The notes: a model not told the origin generated them from the letters alone. Positions 44,114-53,878 are shown, counted from the stretch's first letter. The stretch is 64,000 bases of DNA from JANQNX01 sp040217095 (GCA_965229565.1 OZ245888.1:1798001-1862000), one strand, 5' to 3'. Numbers and translations: made by a program.

Positions 44114-44982
44114 AGAGTGATTGCAGTCCGCCTGGGTATCAAGCTGGTATCCCAGTGTTCAATCGCCCAGGCCAGTAGCTCATCCCGGTCGGCATCATGC
44201 ACATGATCAGGTAACACCTGTCCCAGGAAAGACAGGGCTTTTATGATTAACACCTGTGCCGGTTGGCCAGTTACCGCGACGGCTTGTCCACTTTTGCTCA
44301 GTTTTTTACCTTGCTGATCCAGTGCTACCGGTAAATGCAGGTAATGCGGTGTGTCGAAATGTAATAGTTGTTGCAGGTAAACCTGTGCTGCCGTGGTATC
44401 GAGCAGGTCCGCACCACGGACTACCTCGGTGACTTCCAGTTCCGCGTCATCCACGACCACTGCCAGGTGATAGGCGAACAGGTCATCGGCGCGCCGGACG
44501 ATAAAGTCACCAATATCGTGCTGTAACTGGCTGCTAATATTGCCCTGTAGCTTGTCTGTAATCGTTATCTCGGCATTATTTGTTTTAACGCGCAAGGCAC
44601 ACCAAGGCGAGAATTCAAGTGCTGCTTCTCGACAGGTACCTGGATAGGGAAGTTGCCCAACCTGTTTGCGACTACACTGACAGGCATAAAGCAGATTCTT
44701 TTGATCAAGACTGTCCAGTGCCGATTGGTAGAACCGATCGCGTTGTGACTGGTACATGATGTCGCCATCCCAGTGCAGACCGAGGTTTTCCAGCTGCCTT
44801 AATATCCGGGTGTCAGCGCCGGGACGGGCACGGGTTTTATCAACATCATCGATCCTGACCAGCCATGAACCTTGTTGATTCCTGGCCTGTAAAAAACTTC
44901 CCAGCGCAGCGATGATGGAACCAAAATGCAAATCACCGCTGGGCGTTGGAGCAAAACGTCCTCTGTAGCGGGTTGATGTCAT
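44110..44982 (-). CDS. gluQ: Glutamyl-Q tRNA(Asp) synthetase
   Basis: With a start at 44982 the protein has 290 residues. It resembles the catalytic half of glutamyl-tRNA synthetase: YRGRFAPTPSGDLHFGS (HIGH motif), a CQC...C zinc-type cluster near 100-120, and KLSKSGQA (KMSKS motif), with no anticodon-binding domain. It attaches Glu to queuosine at position 34 of tRNA(Asp). The longer frame to 45030 runs into the dksA/gluQ hairpin, so I prefer the shorter form. It follows dksA, as in other gammaproteobacteria. Confidence 0.93.
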   Translation of the reverse strand: MTSTRYRGRFAPTPSGDLHFGSIIAALGSFLQARNQQGSWLVRIDDVDKTRARPGADTRILRQLENLGLHWDGDIMYQSQRDRFYQSALDSLDQKNLLYACQCSRKQVGQLPYPGTCREAALEFSPWCALRVKTNNAEITITDKLQGNISSQLQHDIGDFIVRRADDLFAYHLAVVVDDAELEVTEVVRGADLLDTTAAQVYLQQLLHFDTPHYLHLPVALDQQGKKLSKSGQAVAVTGQPAQVLIIKALSFLGQVLPDHVHDADRDELLAWAIEHWDTSLIPRRTAITL

Positions 44983-45017
44983 GGTGATGTGAAGTGATAG
45001 ACGGGTGTAGTCCGTCA

Positions 45018-45042
45018 AACGGGCAGCCACTGGCTGCCCGTT
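45018..45042 (-). terminator. Intercistronic hairpin between dksA and gluQ
   Basis: AACGGGCAGCC and GGCTGCCCGTT form a perfect 11-bp stem with a three-base loop, six bases after the dksA stop. Only a short T-tract follows on the minus strand, so it may be a partial terminator that lowers gluQ expression. A terminator is also known between these genes in enterobacteria. Confidence 0.75.
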
Positions 45043-45047
45043 ATCGA

Positions 45048-45776
45048 TTAACCGAGCTGACGCTCCTTGATTTCATCAAGGGTTTTGCAATCAATACAAA
45101 GAGTCGCGGTAGGCCTGGCCTCGAGTCGACGAATACCGATTTCGATACCACAAACCTCGCAATAGCCGTAATCGCCATTGTCCAGGGCGACCAGCGATTC
45201 ATCAATCTTGCGAATCAGTTTACGCTCGCGGTCGCGGGTGCGTAACTCGAGAGCAAATTCCTCTTCCTGCGTTGCACGGTCGTTCGGGTCCGGAAAGTTT
45301 GAAGCCTCGTCCTGCATATGGTGAACAGTACGATCGACTTCTTCCATTAATTCACGCTTCCATGTATTCAGGATATTGCGAAAATGCTCGCTCTGTTCCT
45401 CATTCATGTAGTCTTCACCCTTGGTGTGCTTGTAGGGTGCGACTCTGGTTTTCTTGGCAGATTTTCCAGCCTTGGAAGCGTCTGAAATACGGGTTACCGT
45501 TGCCTTGGCTTTTGCCGGCTTACTCTTTTTCTTGGCCACTTTTTTCTTTGCTGCCTTTTTCCTGGTTACTTTCTTTTTAGCAACCTTCTTCTTGGCTACT
45601 TTTTTCTTGCCAGTCTTTTTCGCGGTTTTTTTCTTGGCTACTTTTTTCTTGCCAGTCTTTTTCGCGGTTTTTTTCTTGGCCACTTTCTTCTTGGTGGCCT
45701 TTTTCTTGGCAGTTTTTTTCTTTGCCGTCTTCTTTTTTGAAGACTTCTTTTTAGCTGTTTTTTTCTTGGCAGCCAT
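45048..45776 (-). CDS. dksA: DksA with a long Lys/Ala-rich histone-H1-like N-terminal tail
   Basis: This protein has 242 residues against about 151 in E. coli. Residues from about 115 (VAPYKHTKGEDYMNEEQSEHF) to the end are ordinary DksA: coiled coil with tip DPNDRA, and a four-cysteine zinc site (Cys206, 209, 227, 230). The first 95 or so residues are AKKK-type repeats, including a 14-residue unit present twice with identical nucleotides (42-nt period, 45589-45672). DksA binds the RNA polymerase secondary channel with ppGpp. The tail resembles the DNA-binding tails of histone H1 and AlgP, so it may tether DksA to DNA or RNA. That role is inference. Confidence 0.95.
   Translation of the reverse strand: MAAKKKTAKKKSSKKKTAKKKTAKKKATKKKVAKKKTAKKTGKKKVAKKKTAKKTGKKKVAKKKVAKKKVTRKKAAKKKVAKKKSKPAKAKATVTRISDASKAGKSAKKTRVAPYKHTKGEDYMNEEQSEHFRNILNTWKRELMEEVDRTVHHMQDEASNFPDPNDRATQEEEFALELRTRDRERKLIRKIDESLVALDNGDYGYCEVCGIEIGIRRLEARPTATLCIDCKTLDEIKERQLG
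45589..45672 (-). repeat. Perfect 42-nt tandem duplication inside dksA
   Basis: Two adjacent 42-nt units in the tail-coding region are identical and each encode one 14-residue unit of the form KVAKKKTAKKTGKK. Identity at silent sites indicates a recent duplication or slippage. Confidence 0.85.
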
Positions 45777-45839
45777 CAGACTTCTCCGCCCGTTAAAAAA
45801 TAAGCGTGCATCTATACCACTAAAGGTTTACTGAAGCAA

Positions 45840-46589
45840 TTATGAATTCCCATTATCGGTTTCCAGCCTGAATTCGCGGTTATCCACGTACATTTTGGTG
45901 GCGCCGGCAACCGCGACCGGCATGGCCAGGAAGTTGATTACCGGTATCAGGGTGAGGATCATCACACCAAGGCCAAAACCAAACGTTAACTGCTTGCTGG
46001 CAAATAACTTTTCACGTTGTTGTTTGAACAACAGGCCATGATTGCTCATCGGATAATCCATGTATTCCAGTGCCAGCATCCAGGCACTGAACAGGAACCA
46101 GAATAGTGGCGCACTGACATTGACAATGGGGATGATGAACAAGAGCAGAAGCGGGATTGCGCGCAGCGCAAAATAAAGCAGCTTCTGTAACTCGGCTTTA
46201 AAGGCCAGGAGGATTTCCTCAAGCAATGGACGACTGACCGTATCGACTTTTTCCTGCTTTAACAGGTGGCGTTCTACTGCCTCGGCCAGGAAACCGTTGA
46301 AGGGGGCACCGACCAGGTTGGCAACGATACTGAAACAGAAAAACACGATAGTCAGCGAGACAATTACGAACAATGGCCAAACCAGCCATTCCAGCCACTG
46401 CAGCCATTGCCACTGGGCAATCATGCTGTTTATCAGGTCACTGACGAGATTGGCCCCGTAGATGATCACACCCGCGAACAGCAAGGTATTGATGAGTAAT
46501 GGAACCAGGACGTAAAGTCGTATTCCGGGCCGGGTAATCAGGCTGAAACCGGCCAGCAGCGATGATATGCCTTGTTTAAATCTGGTCAT
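45840..46589 (-). CDS. cysZ: CysZ/EI24-family membrane protein
   Basis: This 249-residue protein has about four long hydrophobic regions and the family's RPGIRLYVLVPLLINTLLF start, a NLVGAPFNGFLAEAVE motif and LEYMDYPMSNHG. CysZ is associated with sulfate uptake in enterobacteria. Here it lies nine bases before queF's end and 63 nt after dksA on the same strand, not with cys genes, so its job may differ. Confidence 0.85.
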   Translation of the reverse strand: MTRFKQGISSLLAGFSLITRPGIRLYVLVPLLINTLLFAGVIIYGANLVSDLINSMIAQWQWLQWLEWLVWPLFVIVSLTIVFFCFSIVANLVGAPFNGFLAEAVERHLLKQEKVDTVSRPLLEEILLAFKAELQKLLYFALRAIPLLLLFIIPIVNVSAPLFWFLFSAWMLALEYMDYPMSNHGLLFKQQREKLFASKQLTFGFGLGVMILTLIPVINFLAMPVAVAGATKMYVDNREFRLETDNGNS

Positions 46590-46598
46590 TATCCTGTG

Positions 46599-46988
46599 TT
46601 ACGGCAGTTTTACGTCCGCAGGTGGTTGCCAGCCGGGTTGCATATGCTCAGCAACGACGGTGGTGTAGATGCCGCCGCGAACGTTGAATTCGGCACTCAG
46701 GCGCATGAATTTGGGACTGGTGAGTTGCACCAGATCATCAAGAATCTGGTTGGTAATAGCCTCGTGGAAGGCGCCAACGTCGCGATACTTCCAGATGTAC
46801 ATTTTCAGTGATTTTAATTCTACACAAAGCTGGTCAGGAACATACTCAAGTGTCATGACAGCAAAATCCGGTTGGCCTGTTTTTGGACACAAACAGGTAA
46901 ATTCCGGTATCTCCATGCGTATTGTAAAGTCACGTTTTGGATCGGGATTCTCAAATGTCTCAAGAGTATCAAAGGCTTGGCTTGTCAC
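46599..46988 (-). CDS. queF: NADPH-dependent preQ0 reductase QueF (short form)
   Basis: This 129-residue protein is of the unimodular type. FTCLCPKTGQPDFA holds the nucleophile Cys34 and the catalytic Asp41, and the ELKSLKMYIWKYRDVGAFHE stretch forms the substrate and NADPH site. It reduces preQ0 to preQ1 in queuosine synthesis. It is the first gene of the run queF-cysZ-dksA-gluQ; gluQ acts on finished queuosine in tRNA(Asp). Confidence 0.94.
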   Translation of the reverse strand: MTSQAFDTLETFENPDPKRDFTIRMEIPEFTCLCPKTGQPDFAVMTLEYVPDQLCVELKSLKMYIWKYRDVGAFHEAITNQILDDLVQLTSPKFMRLSAEFNVRGGIYTTVVAEHMQPGWQPPADVKLP

Positions 46989-47184
46989 TACAGTTCCTCA
47001 AATTTTTGGCTTGATTGAATCAGGTATTCTACTTATTCTTGCAGTCGAAATACGCACTTATTGAATTCTAATAATAATTCAATATTAATATAATAATCAA
47101 TAACTTATTTGTCTTATTTAAAGTGAATTATAGAAAAGATATTCACTTGGACAGGGGTTACTAACTTTAGTATCTTATCGCCTC

Positions 47185-50100
47185 ATGCGTTTGTGCAACA
47201 TAAAACTGTCCGGCTTCAAATCTTTTGTTGATCACACCAATCTAATCATCCCCGGAAACCTGGTTGGCATCGTCGGACCTAACGGTTGCGGCAAATCTAA
47301 TATTATCGATGCAGTGACATGGGTCATGGGCGAAAGTTCGGCCAAGCACCTGCGCGGTGAGTCACTCACCGATGTTATTTTCAGTGGTTCTTCTGCTCGA
47401 CAGCCGGTTGGGCAGGCATCAGTTGAACTGGTCTTTGACAATACCGAGAAGAAACTTGGTGGCCAGTACGCCAGCTATAACGAAATATCAGTCAAACGCC
47501 AGATTACCCGTGATGGTATCTCTACTTACTACCTGAATGGTACTCGTTGTCGCCGTCGCGATATCACGGCCATCTTCCTGGGCACCGGCCTGGGTCCACG
47601 CAGCTACGCTATTATTGAACAGGGCATGATCTCGCGCCTGATCGAAGCCAAGCCCGAGGAATTGCGCGTATATATCGAGGAAGCCGCTGGTATTTCGAAG
47701 TACCGGGAACGTCGACGCGAAACTGAAAATCGTATCAGGCATACCAAGGAAAACCTCGACCGACTTAATGATATTCGTGAAGAGCTGGAAAAACAGTTAA
47801 ACCACCTGCAGCGCCAGGCCAGGGCCGCGGAGCGCTACAAGGAGCTGAAAAAGGAAGAGCGACAATTAAATGCCGAGTTACTGGCACTGACATGGCGTGA
47901 TATGAGCAGCGAAATGCAGGTGCTTAATGATAAGGCTGGCAAGCGTCAGAATGAAGTCGAAGCGGCCGTTGCGAGAATCAGGGAACTCGAGGCCGAAATT
48001 GAAAAACAGCGCGAGGCCCTGAGCGAATCCAATAATGCTTTTAACGAAAAACAGTCCGAGTTTTACCGCATTGGTAGTGACATTGCGCAGTATGAGCAGC
48101 AGTTACAACATACCAGGGAAAAGATTGGCAACCTGGAATCAGAAATAGAGAAGGCCAGTGCCAACAAGACGGCCACGGCCGAACAACAGGCGCAGGACAG
48201 GGCTGAACTCGATAAGCTCCTGGCAGAATTGCAAACACTGGAGCCGCGCTTGCAGGGATCGCGCACGGAAAGCAACAAGGCCTATGAAATACTGAACCAG
48301 TCCGAAGAGGCCATGCAACTGTGGCAGGCTGAATGGGAGAAATTCAACGATTCATTTGCTGAACTGAGCCGGCGCCACCACGCTGATCAAACGCGACAGG
48401 AATTACTGCAGAACAACCTGGAAGAAATAAAGGAGCGCCGCCATCAATTACAGGCCGAGCTCGACAAGATCGATGACAACGGTCTGACTGATAAAGTAGG
48501 TACATTGACCGGCAAGTTACAGGAACTGGAACAACTACACGCTGAACATAGCCGTGAATACAGTGAAAACCAGTCCGCTATAAAACAGCAGCGCGATGTC
48601 GTTCGCCAGTTTTCCCAGCAACTGGATAGTAAGCGCCATGAGTTTCAGCGGTTACAGGGCCAACTTTCTTCACTGGAAACATTGCAGAAATCTACCGTTG
48701 AAGAAAACGCAGAACTCCAGCAGTGGCTAAAAGAAAATAACCTGGACCAATTCAAACGTCTGGCGCAGCAGTTAAAAGTCGATGATAAGTGGACTCATGC
48801 CCTGGAAACGGTAACCAGTACACGCCTGAATCATATTTGCGTCGACAATATCAATAATTACATTGATATGGTCGAGCATGCACCGGGCAAATTTGGCCTG
48901 GTCAGTATGCAGCATGGCAATATCAGTGACGCTACTATCCAGCAACCAAGGTTGATGGATTTTATTCAGAGTGACATCAAGCTGCCATCACTACTTAATC
49001 ATATTCACGTTGCCGATAGCCTGGCCGAGGCAAAGCAGGTTCTGGCCACATTGCCCGAAGGCCATTCGGTGGTTACCGTTGATGGCACCTGGCTTTCCCG
49101 GGACTGGATGCTGATTAATAACTCCAGGGCAGCGGCAGATACCGTGATTACCCGTGAGCAGGAAATCGAAACACTGCGCGGCAAACTCGGACAGACAGAG
49201 ACAGAACTGAAAACGATCGAATCCCGGCTTCAGGAAGCTGAACAGAAACTGGAACAGGCCGAGCAGCAACAGCAGGATATCCAGGGTCGATTAACAACAG
49301 CGCAACAGTCGATTGCTGACCTGCGCGCGGAACTGGCTGCGAGTGAAACGCAGGCCGAGCAGAATCACCAGCGTAATGAAAGCCTGGTCGAGGAACTGGA
49401 TTCACTGGAGCAGCAACAGACTCGTGACAGCGATGAACTTGCTGCCATAGCCGAGCGTTTAGAGGACATGGAGTCGGATAAACAAAGACTGGAGCAGGAA
49501 AAAGCCGAACTGGCTGCGGTCAGGGACAAACATCGTTCAGCACTGGATGATGCCCGTTTACGCTGGCAAAGCACGCATGAGGAAAGTCATGGCATTGCCT
49601 TGCAACTTGAGTCGTACAGCTCAAGACGTGCCTCTTACGAGCAGGCAATCAAACGCAACGATACACAGTTACAGCACCTGGATAGTCGCCTGGCAGAATT
49701 GAACCAGGAACTTAACAATAGTAAACAGCCTCTGTCTGAGCTGCAGGCACGAATGGAAAAAGCCCTGTCCTCGAAAGTGGAAGCCGAGAAAAACCTTGCC
49801 GATGCCCGTTCGCAGGTACATGGCATCGAGGCCCGCTTGCGTGAAATGGAGCAGGGCAGGCATCACCATGAGCAGGAACTGGAGGAAAAACGCGCCTCGC
49901 TGGAAAAGGCCCGCATAGATGTAAATGGCTGCCAGGTACGACTCGAGGCGGTACTTGAAAAGCTCTCCGGGCATGAACAAAGTGCAGAAGAATTATTGCA
50001 GAATATTGCCGATGACGCCGTGCAATCTGACTGGAAAGAACAGCTGGAAGCGCTTGAAAGAAAAATCCAGCGGCTGGGAGCAATAAACCTCGCGGCCATT

Positions 50101-50691
50101 GATGAATATGCACAAAGCGCCGAAAGAAAAACCTACCTGGACAGTCAACACAAGGACCTGACCGAGGCACTGGATACGCTGGAAAGCGCGATCCGCAAGA
50201 TAGACAAGGAAACCCGTACGCGCTTCAAGGAAACGTTTGATGAGCTCAATACCAACATCAAGGATATGTTCCCCAAGTTATTCGGTGGTGGTCATGCCTA
50301 TCTTGAATTGACCGGCGACGACCTGTTACAAACCGGCGTGGCCATCATGGCCAGACCTCCCGGCAAGAAAAACAGCAATATTCACCTTTTGTCCGGTGGT
50401 GAAAAAGCGCTTACCGCAGTGGCACTGGTGTTCGCTATCTTCAAACTGAACCCCGCACCGTTCTGTATTCTCGACGAGGTTGATGCGCCGCTTGACGATA
50501 CCAACGTTGGTCGTTTCAGCGATCTGGTTAAGTCCATGTCAGATGAAGTGCAGTTCATCTTCATTACACATAACAAGATCACGATGGAAATTGCGAACCA
50601 GTTGATGGGCGTAACCATGCACGAGGCTGGCGTTTCCAGGCTCGTCTCCGTCGATGTCGATGAAGCAGTAGAGATGGCGGCCACGGCCTGA
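47185..50691 (+). CDS. smc: Chromosome segregation ATPase SMC
   Basis: This 1168-residue protein has Walker A GPNGCGKSN near residue 32, long coiled coils (about 170-500 and 660-1000), a hinge between them (about 510-640), and the C-terminal LSGGEKALTAVAL signature with Walker B FCILDEVDAPLDD. SMC organises and segregates chromosomes in a complex with ScpA and ScpB. It heads smc-zipA-ligA, a gammaproteobacterial order. The upstream 195 nt are A/T-rich. Confidence 0.96.
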   Translation: MRLCNIKLSGFKSFVDHTNLIIPGNLVGIVGPNGCGKSNIIDAVTWVMGESSAKHLRGESLTDVIFSGSSARQPVGQASVELVFDNTEKKLGGQYASYNEISVKRQITRDGISTYYLNGTRCRRRDITAIFLGTGLGPRSYAIIEQGMISRLIEAKPEELRVYIEEAAGISKYRERRRETENRIRHTKENLDRLNDIREELEKQLNHLQRQARAAERYKELKKEERQLNAELLALTWRDMSSEMQVLNDKAGKRQNEVEAAVARIRELEAEIEKQREALSESNNAFNEKQSEFYRIGSDIAQYEQQLQHTREKIGNLESEIEKASANKTATAEQQAQDRAELDKLLAELQTLEPRLQGSRTESNKAYEILNQSEEAMQLWQAEWEKFNDSFAELSRRHHADQTRQELLQNNLEEIKERRHQLQAELDKIDDNGLTDKVGTLTGKLQELEQLHAEHSREYSENQSAIKQQRDVVRQFSQQLDSKRHEFQRLQGQLSSLETLQKSTVEENAELQQWLKENNLDQFKRLAQQLKVDDKWTHALETVTSTRLNHICVDNINNYIDMVEHAPGKFGLVSMQHGNISDATIQQPRLMDFIQSDIKLPSLLNHIHVADSLAEAKQVLATLPEGHSVVTVDGTWLSRDWMLINNSRAAADTVITREQEIETLRGKLGQTETELKTIESRLQEAEQKLEQAEQQQQDIQGRLTTAQQSIADLRAELAASETQAEQNHQRNESLVEELDSLEQQQTRDSDELAAIAERLEDMESDKQRLEQEKAELAAVRDKHRSALDDARLRWQSTHEESHGIALQLESYSSRRASYEQAIKRNDTQLQHLDSRLAELNQELNNSKQPLSELQARMEKALSSKVEAEKNLADARSQVHGIEARLREMEQGRHHHEQELEEKRASLEKARIDVNGCQVRLEAVLEKLSGHEQSAEELLQNIADDAVQSDWKEQLEALERKIQRLGAINLAAIDEYAQSAERKTYLDSQHKDLTEALDTLESAIRKIDKETRTRFKETFDELNTNIKDMFPKLFGGGHAYLELTGDDLLQTGVAIMARPPGKKNSNIHLLSGGEKALTAVALVFAIFKLNPAPFCILDEVDAPLDDTNVGRFSDLVKSMSDEVQFIFITHNKITMEIANQLMGVTMHEAGVSRLVSVDVDEAVEMAATA

Positions 50692-50782
50692 CCCTCATTA
50701 GGACACTGACTATTCGGTCTGTGTCTATTATCATTAGCACCTGAGAACACTCATCCCGGGGCGAAATTGATCAAAATGCACC

Positions 50783-51850
50783 ATGTCTGATTTACGTGTC
50801 ATTCTGCTGGTACTTGGCTGCCTGTTTATCGTGGGAATTTATTGCCGGGAAGTCTTTTTCAAGTCCGACCCCAAACGCAAGGACAATATTCTTGACGCCA
50901 TAGACGATATCCCTGACCTGCCAAGCATGGGTGTCAACCAGGCCGATGAGCCGCTGGACTATTCACGTTCGCTGGTAGACCTGGGCAACATGATCGCGCA
51001 GTCACGCAGCTACGAGGAAGATACCGACGGTCCCTCCCTGTCACGACCCCGGGTCAGTGTTACGGATGAAGAAGACTCTGAATACGAACCGACACCTGTC
51101 ATAAAGAGAAGTAACTACTATGACGAGGATGAAGACACAGAGGCAACGGCAATACTTGCTGACTCCAAAATTAACCAGGATGCCAGTGAACAACAACACA
51201 CTGACGAGTTTTCTGATGTAGATTTCGACTTGTTTAGCAAACACAAGACCGAAGCAGAGAGTGTCATTGATGAACCTGATGAAACAGAGGCAGAGCCCGT
51301 TAAAGATGAAACCGGGCAGGAAGTTGAAGCAGTTGCCAATGACTCGACTTTTGAAAAAGATGCTGCTGAACTGACCGTAGCCGAAGCTGAAGCACTTGCG
51401 GAAGAAAGAGACAGGCAACTGGGTCAGTCTGGCGATGACCTCGTGGTGTTGTATGTCACCAGTCCCGCACAAACCATGTTTAATGGCCTTTTAATCAGCA
51501 AGGCTGCGGATGAGGTTGGCATGATTTACGGCCATATGAATGTGTTTCATCACTTTGGCCCCGGTAAACTGCATTCGGGCCAACCTCTGTTCAGCATGGC
51601 CAACATGTTTGAACCGGGATCATTCGACCTGGGGAGAATGGCCGATCTGCGCACCAAGGGCGTGGTGTTATTCATGTATTCACCGGCATCAATAGAGCCA
51701 GGCGTCGTGTTTGAGCTGTTCCTGAATACCACCCAGCGTGTTGCCAAATTACTCAATGGAGAGATAAGGACCGAGGATAACCAGATACTCACCACTTCCG
51801 GGATAAAGTCATTACGCCTGAAAGCCGAGCACTTGTCCGAAACAGACTAA
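50783..51850 (+). CDS. zipA: Cell division protein ZipA
   Basis: This 355-residue protein has one N-terminal membrane helix (about 4-22), a long acidic and proline-containing linker (about 30-215), and a C-terminal FtsZ-binding domain of about 140 residues with VVLYVTSPAQTMFNGLLI and YGHMNVFHHF. ZipA anchors FtsZ to the inner membrane. The acidic rather than P/Q-rich linker is a variation seen in some lineages. It lies between smc and ligA. Confidence 0.93.
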   Translation: MSDLRVILLVLGCLFIVGIYCREVFFKSDPKRKDNILDAIDDIPDLPSMGVNQADEPLDYSRSLVDLGNMIAQSRSYEEDTDGPSLSRPRVSVTDEEDSEYEPTPVIKRSNYYDEDEDTEATAILADSKINQDASEQQHTDEFSDVDFDLFSKHKTEAESVIDEPDETEAEPVKDETGQEVEAVANDSTFEKDAAELTVAEAEALAEERDRQLGQSGDDLVVLYVTSPAQTMFNGLLISKAADEVGMIYGHMNVFHHFGPGKLHSGQPLFSMANMFEPGSFDLGRMADLRTKGVVLFMYSPASIEPGVVFELFLNTTQRVAKLLNGEIRTEDNQILTTSGIKSLRLKAEHLSETD

Positions 51851-51862
51851 TTACACATAACA

Positions 51863-53872
51863 ATGAAACTCGAACAGGCGAAAAAAAAGATTACGGCCCT
51901 GCACGAGCAGCTGAACGATCATAACTATCGATATTACGTCCTCGATGATCCGTCAATTCCTGATGCCGAGTATGACCGCCTGCTGCGAGAGCTGGTTGAA
52001 CTGGAGACCCGGTTCCCTGAGCTGAAAACTGCCAATTCGCCGTCCCAGCGCGTGGGTGCTGCACCATTGGCAGAATTTGCAGAGATTGAACACCGGGTTC
52101 CCATGTTGTCACTGGCAAATGCACTGGACGAGGAAGAAATGCGTGCATTCGATAAGCGCGTACGTGACAAGTTACAGGTTACTGACGTGGTTTATTCCGG
52201 TGAAACCAAGCTTGATGGCCTGGCAGTAAACCTGTTTTACGAGCAGGGTGATTTCGCCAGTGCCGCTACCCGGGGCGATGGTTATACCGGCGAGGATATT
52301 TCTCAAAATATAAAAACCATTGCCTCTATTCCTATGACATTGCGAGGTAAAGACTTGCCCGCAACGGTTGAGATCAGGGGCGAGGTGTTTATGACGCACG
52401 ACGGGTTTCAGCGCCTGAACCAGTTACAGAAGGAAAACAACCAGAAGCAATTTGCCAATCCCAGGAACGCGGCGGCTGGCAGCTTACGTCAACTCGATTC
52501 CCGTATCACTGCCCGGCGACCATTGTCGTTCTATGCCTACGGCGTGGGGGATTACCAGGCAGGCAATAACATTACATGTCATACCGACGTACTGGCCCAG
52601 CTTGCCGAGTGGGGGATGCCAACGTCGCCGGAATCCAGGCAATTGACAGGATTGCAAGCCTGCCTGGATTTTTACGATGCGATTGCCGAACGCAGGATGT
52701 CCCTGGCATACGAGATAGATGGTGTGGTGTTCAAGGTGGATAGTATCGAGCAGCAACAACAGCTCGGTTACGTCTCCCGCGCCCCACGCTGGGCGATTGC
52801 CTACAAATTTCCTCCGCTGGAAGAGATGACACAGGTACTTGATATCGAGGTCCAGGTTGGCCGCACCGGTGCGTTGACACCGGTGGCGAGACTGGCACCG
52901 GCACAGGTTGGTGGTGTCACGGTGACAAATGCCACATTGCATAACATGGATGAAATCAGGCGCAAGGACGTCCGGATAGGTGACTGGGTATATATCAGAA
53001 GGGCAGGTGATGTCATTCCCGAAGTCGTACGCGTCATCAAGGAAAAACGTGGTAAAGACGTCAAGTGTTTCGACATGCCTGAACATTGCCCGGTATGTGA
53101 TGCCGATGTGGTCAGGCAGGAAAACGAGGCTGTTTATCGCTGCTCTGGCGAAATATCCTGCCCGGCGCAGGGCATACAGAGCATTATCCATTTTGCTTCG
53201 CGCAAGGCGCTGAATATCGAAGGCCTTGGTGATAAGTTGATTGAACAACTGAAACAGCAGGGCTTGATTAGTACCGTCGCCGATCTGTATGACCTGACGC
53301 TTGAGCAACTGGCTGGACTGGAACGTATGGGTGAGAAGTCTGCCAGCAACATCCTGGAATCCTTGCAAAAGAGAAAGGCCACCACGTTACCGCGTTTTAT
53401 CTATGCACTGGGTATACGCGAGGTGGGTGAGGCGACAGCGCGTAACCTTGCAGCCCACTTTCACAGGCTTACAGATCTTGCCCGGGCCAGTGTCGAGGAG
53501 CTTGAGCAGGTGCCCGATGTGGGTCCTGTCGTCGCCAGGAATATTTATACTTTTTTCCAGCAACCACATAACCAGGAGATCATTGAGCGCTTACTGGCGA
53601 GTGGAATTCACTGGGATGAGAAAGAAGTGGTGTCAGAAGATCGACTTGCAGGGAAAAGCTTTGTCCTGACCGGAACACTAAACGCTTTCAGTAGAGATGA
53701 AGCAAAGGATAAATTGCTGGCCCTGGGTGCCAGGGTGACGGGCAGTGTCTCTAAAAAAACGGATTACGTTGTCTTCGGTGATTCACCGGGTAGTAAATAT
53801 GACAAGGCGGAAAAGCTTGGGGTGACGCTATTGAACGAACAGGAATTCACCCGGTTGCTGGAAGAGAACTAG
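51863..53872 (+). CDS. ligA: NAD-dependent DNA ligase LigA
   Basis: This 669-residue ligase has the adenylation lysine Lys116 in GETKLDG, an OB domain, a four-cysteine zinc finger (CPVCDADVVR...CSGEISCPAQ), helix-hairpin-helix repeats and a C-terminal BRCT domain (about 588-667). It seals nicks in DNA replication and repair. It starts 12 nt after zipA and ends six bases from a convergent gene. Confidence 0.97.
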   Translation: MKLEQAKKKITALHEQLNDHNYRYYVLDDPSIPDAEYDRLLRELVELETRFPELKTANSPSQRVGAAPLAEFAEIEHRVPMLSLANALDEEEMRAFDKRVRDKLQVTDVVYSGETKLDGLAVNLFYEQGDFASAATRGDGYTGEDISQNIKTIASIPMTLRGKDLPATVEIRGEVFMTHDGFQRLNQLQKENNQKQFANPRNAAAGSLRQLDSRITARRPLSFYAYGVGDYQAGNNITCHTDVLAQLAEWGMPTSPESRQLTGLQACLDFYDAIAERRMSLAYEIDGVVFKVDSIEQQQQLGYVSRAPRWAIAYKFPPLEEMTQVLDIEVQVGRTGALTPVARLAPAQVGGVTVTNATLHNMDEIRRKDVRIGDWVYIRRAGDVIPEVVRVIKEKRGKDVKCFDMPEHCPVCDADVVRQENEAVYRCSGEISCPAQGIQSIIHFASRKALNIEGLGDKLIEQLKQQGLISTVADLYDLTLEQLAGLERMGEKSASNILESLQKRKATTLPRFIYALGIREVGEATARNLAAHFHRLTDLARASVEELEQVPDVGPVVARNIYTFFQQPHNQEIIERLLASGIHWDEKEVVSEDRLAGKSFVLTGTLNAFSRDEAKDKLLALGARVTGSVSKKTDYVVFGDSPGSKYDKAEKLGVTLLNEQEFTRLLEEN

Positions 53873-53878
53873 TTGGTA

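Noticed and set aside
44983..45030. Longer GluQ start at 45030
   Set aside because: It runs into the dksA/gluQ hairpin and adds residues that precede the conserved YRGRFAPTPSG start of the family.
45454..45834. A 126-codon Phe/Leu-rich open frame on the plus strand
   Set aside because: It is the exact antisense of the Lys/Ala repeats of dksA; TTT-rich codons mirror AAA/AAG codons. The dksA frame has a known fold and conserved neighbours.
52484..53368. A 294-codon open frame antisense to ligA
   Set aside because: It overlaps ligA completely, and ligA has all active-site motifs. The antisense frame has no recognisable motif.
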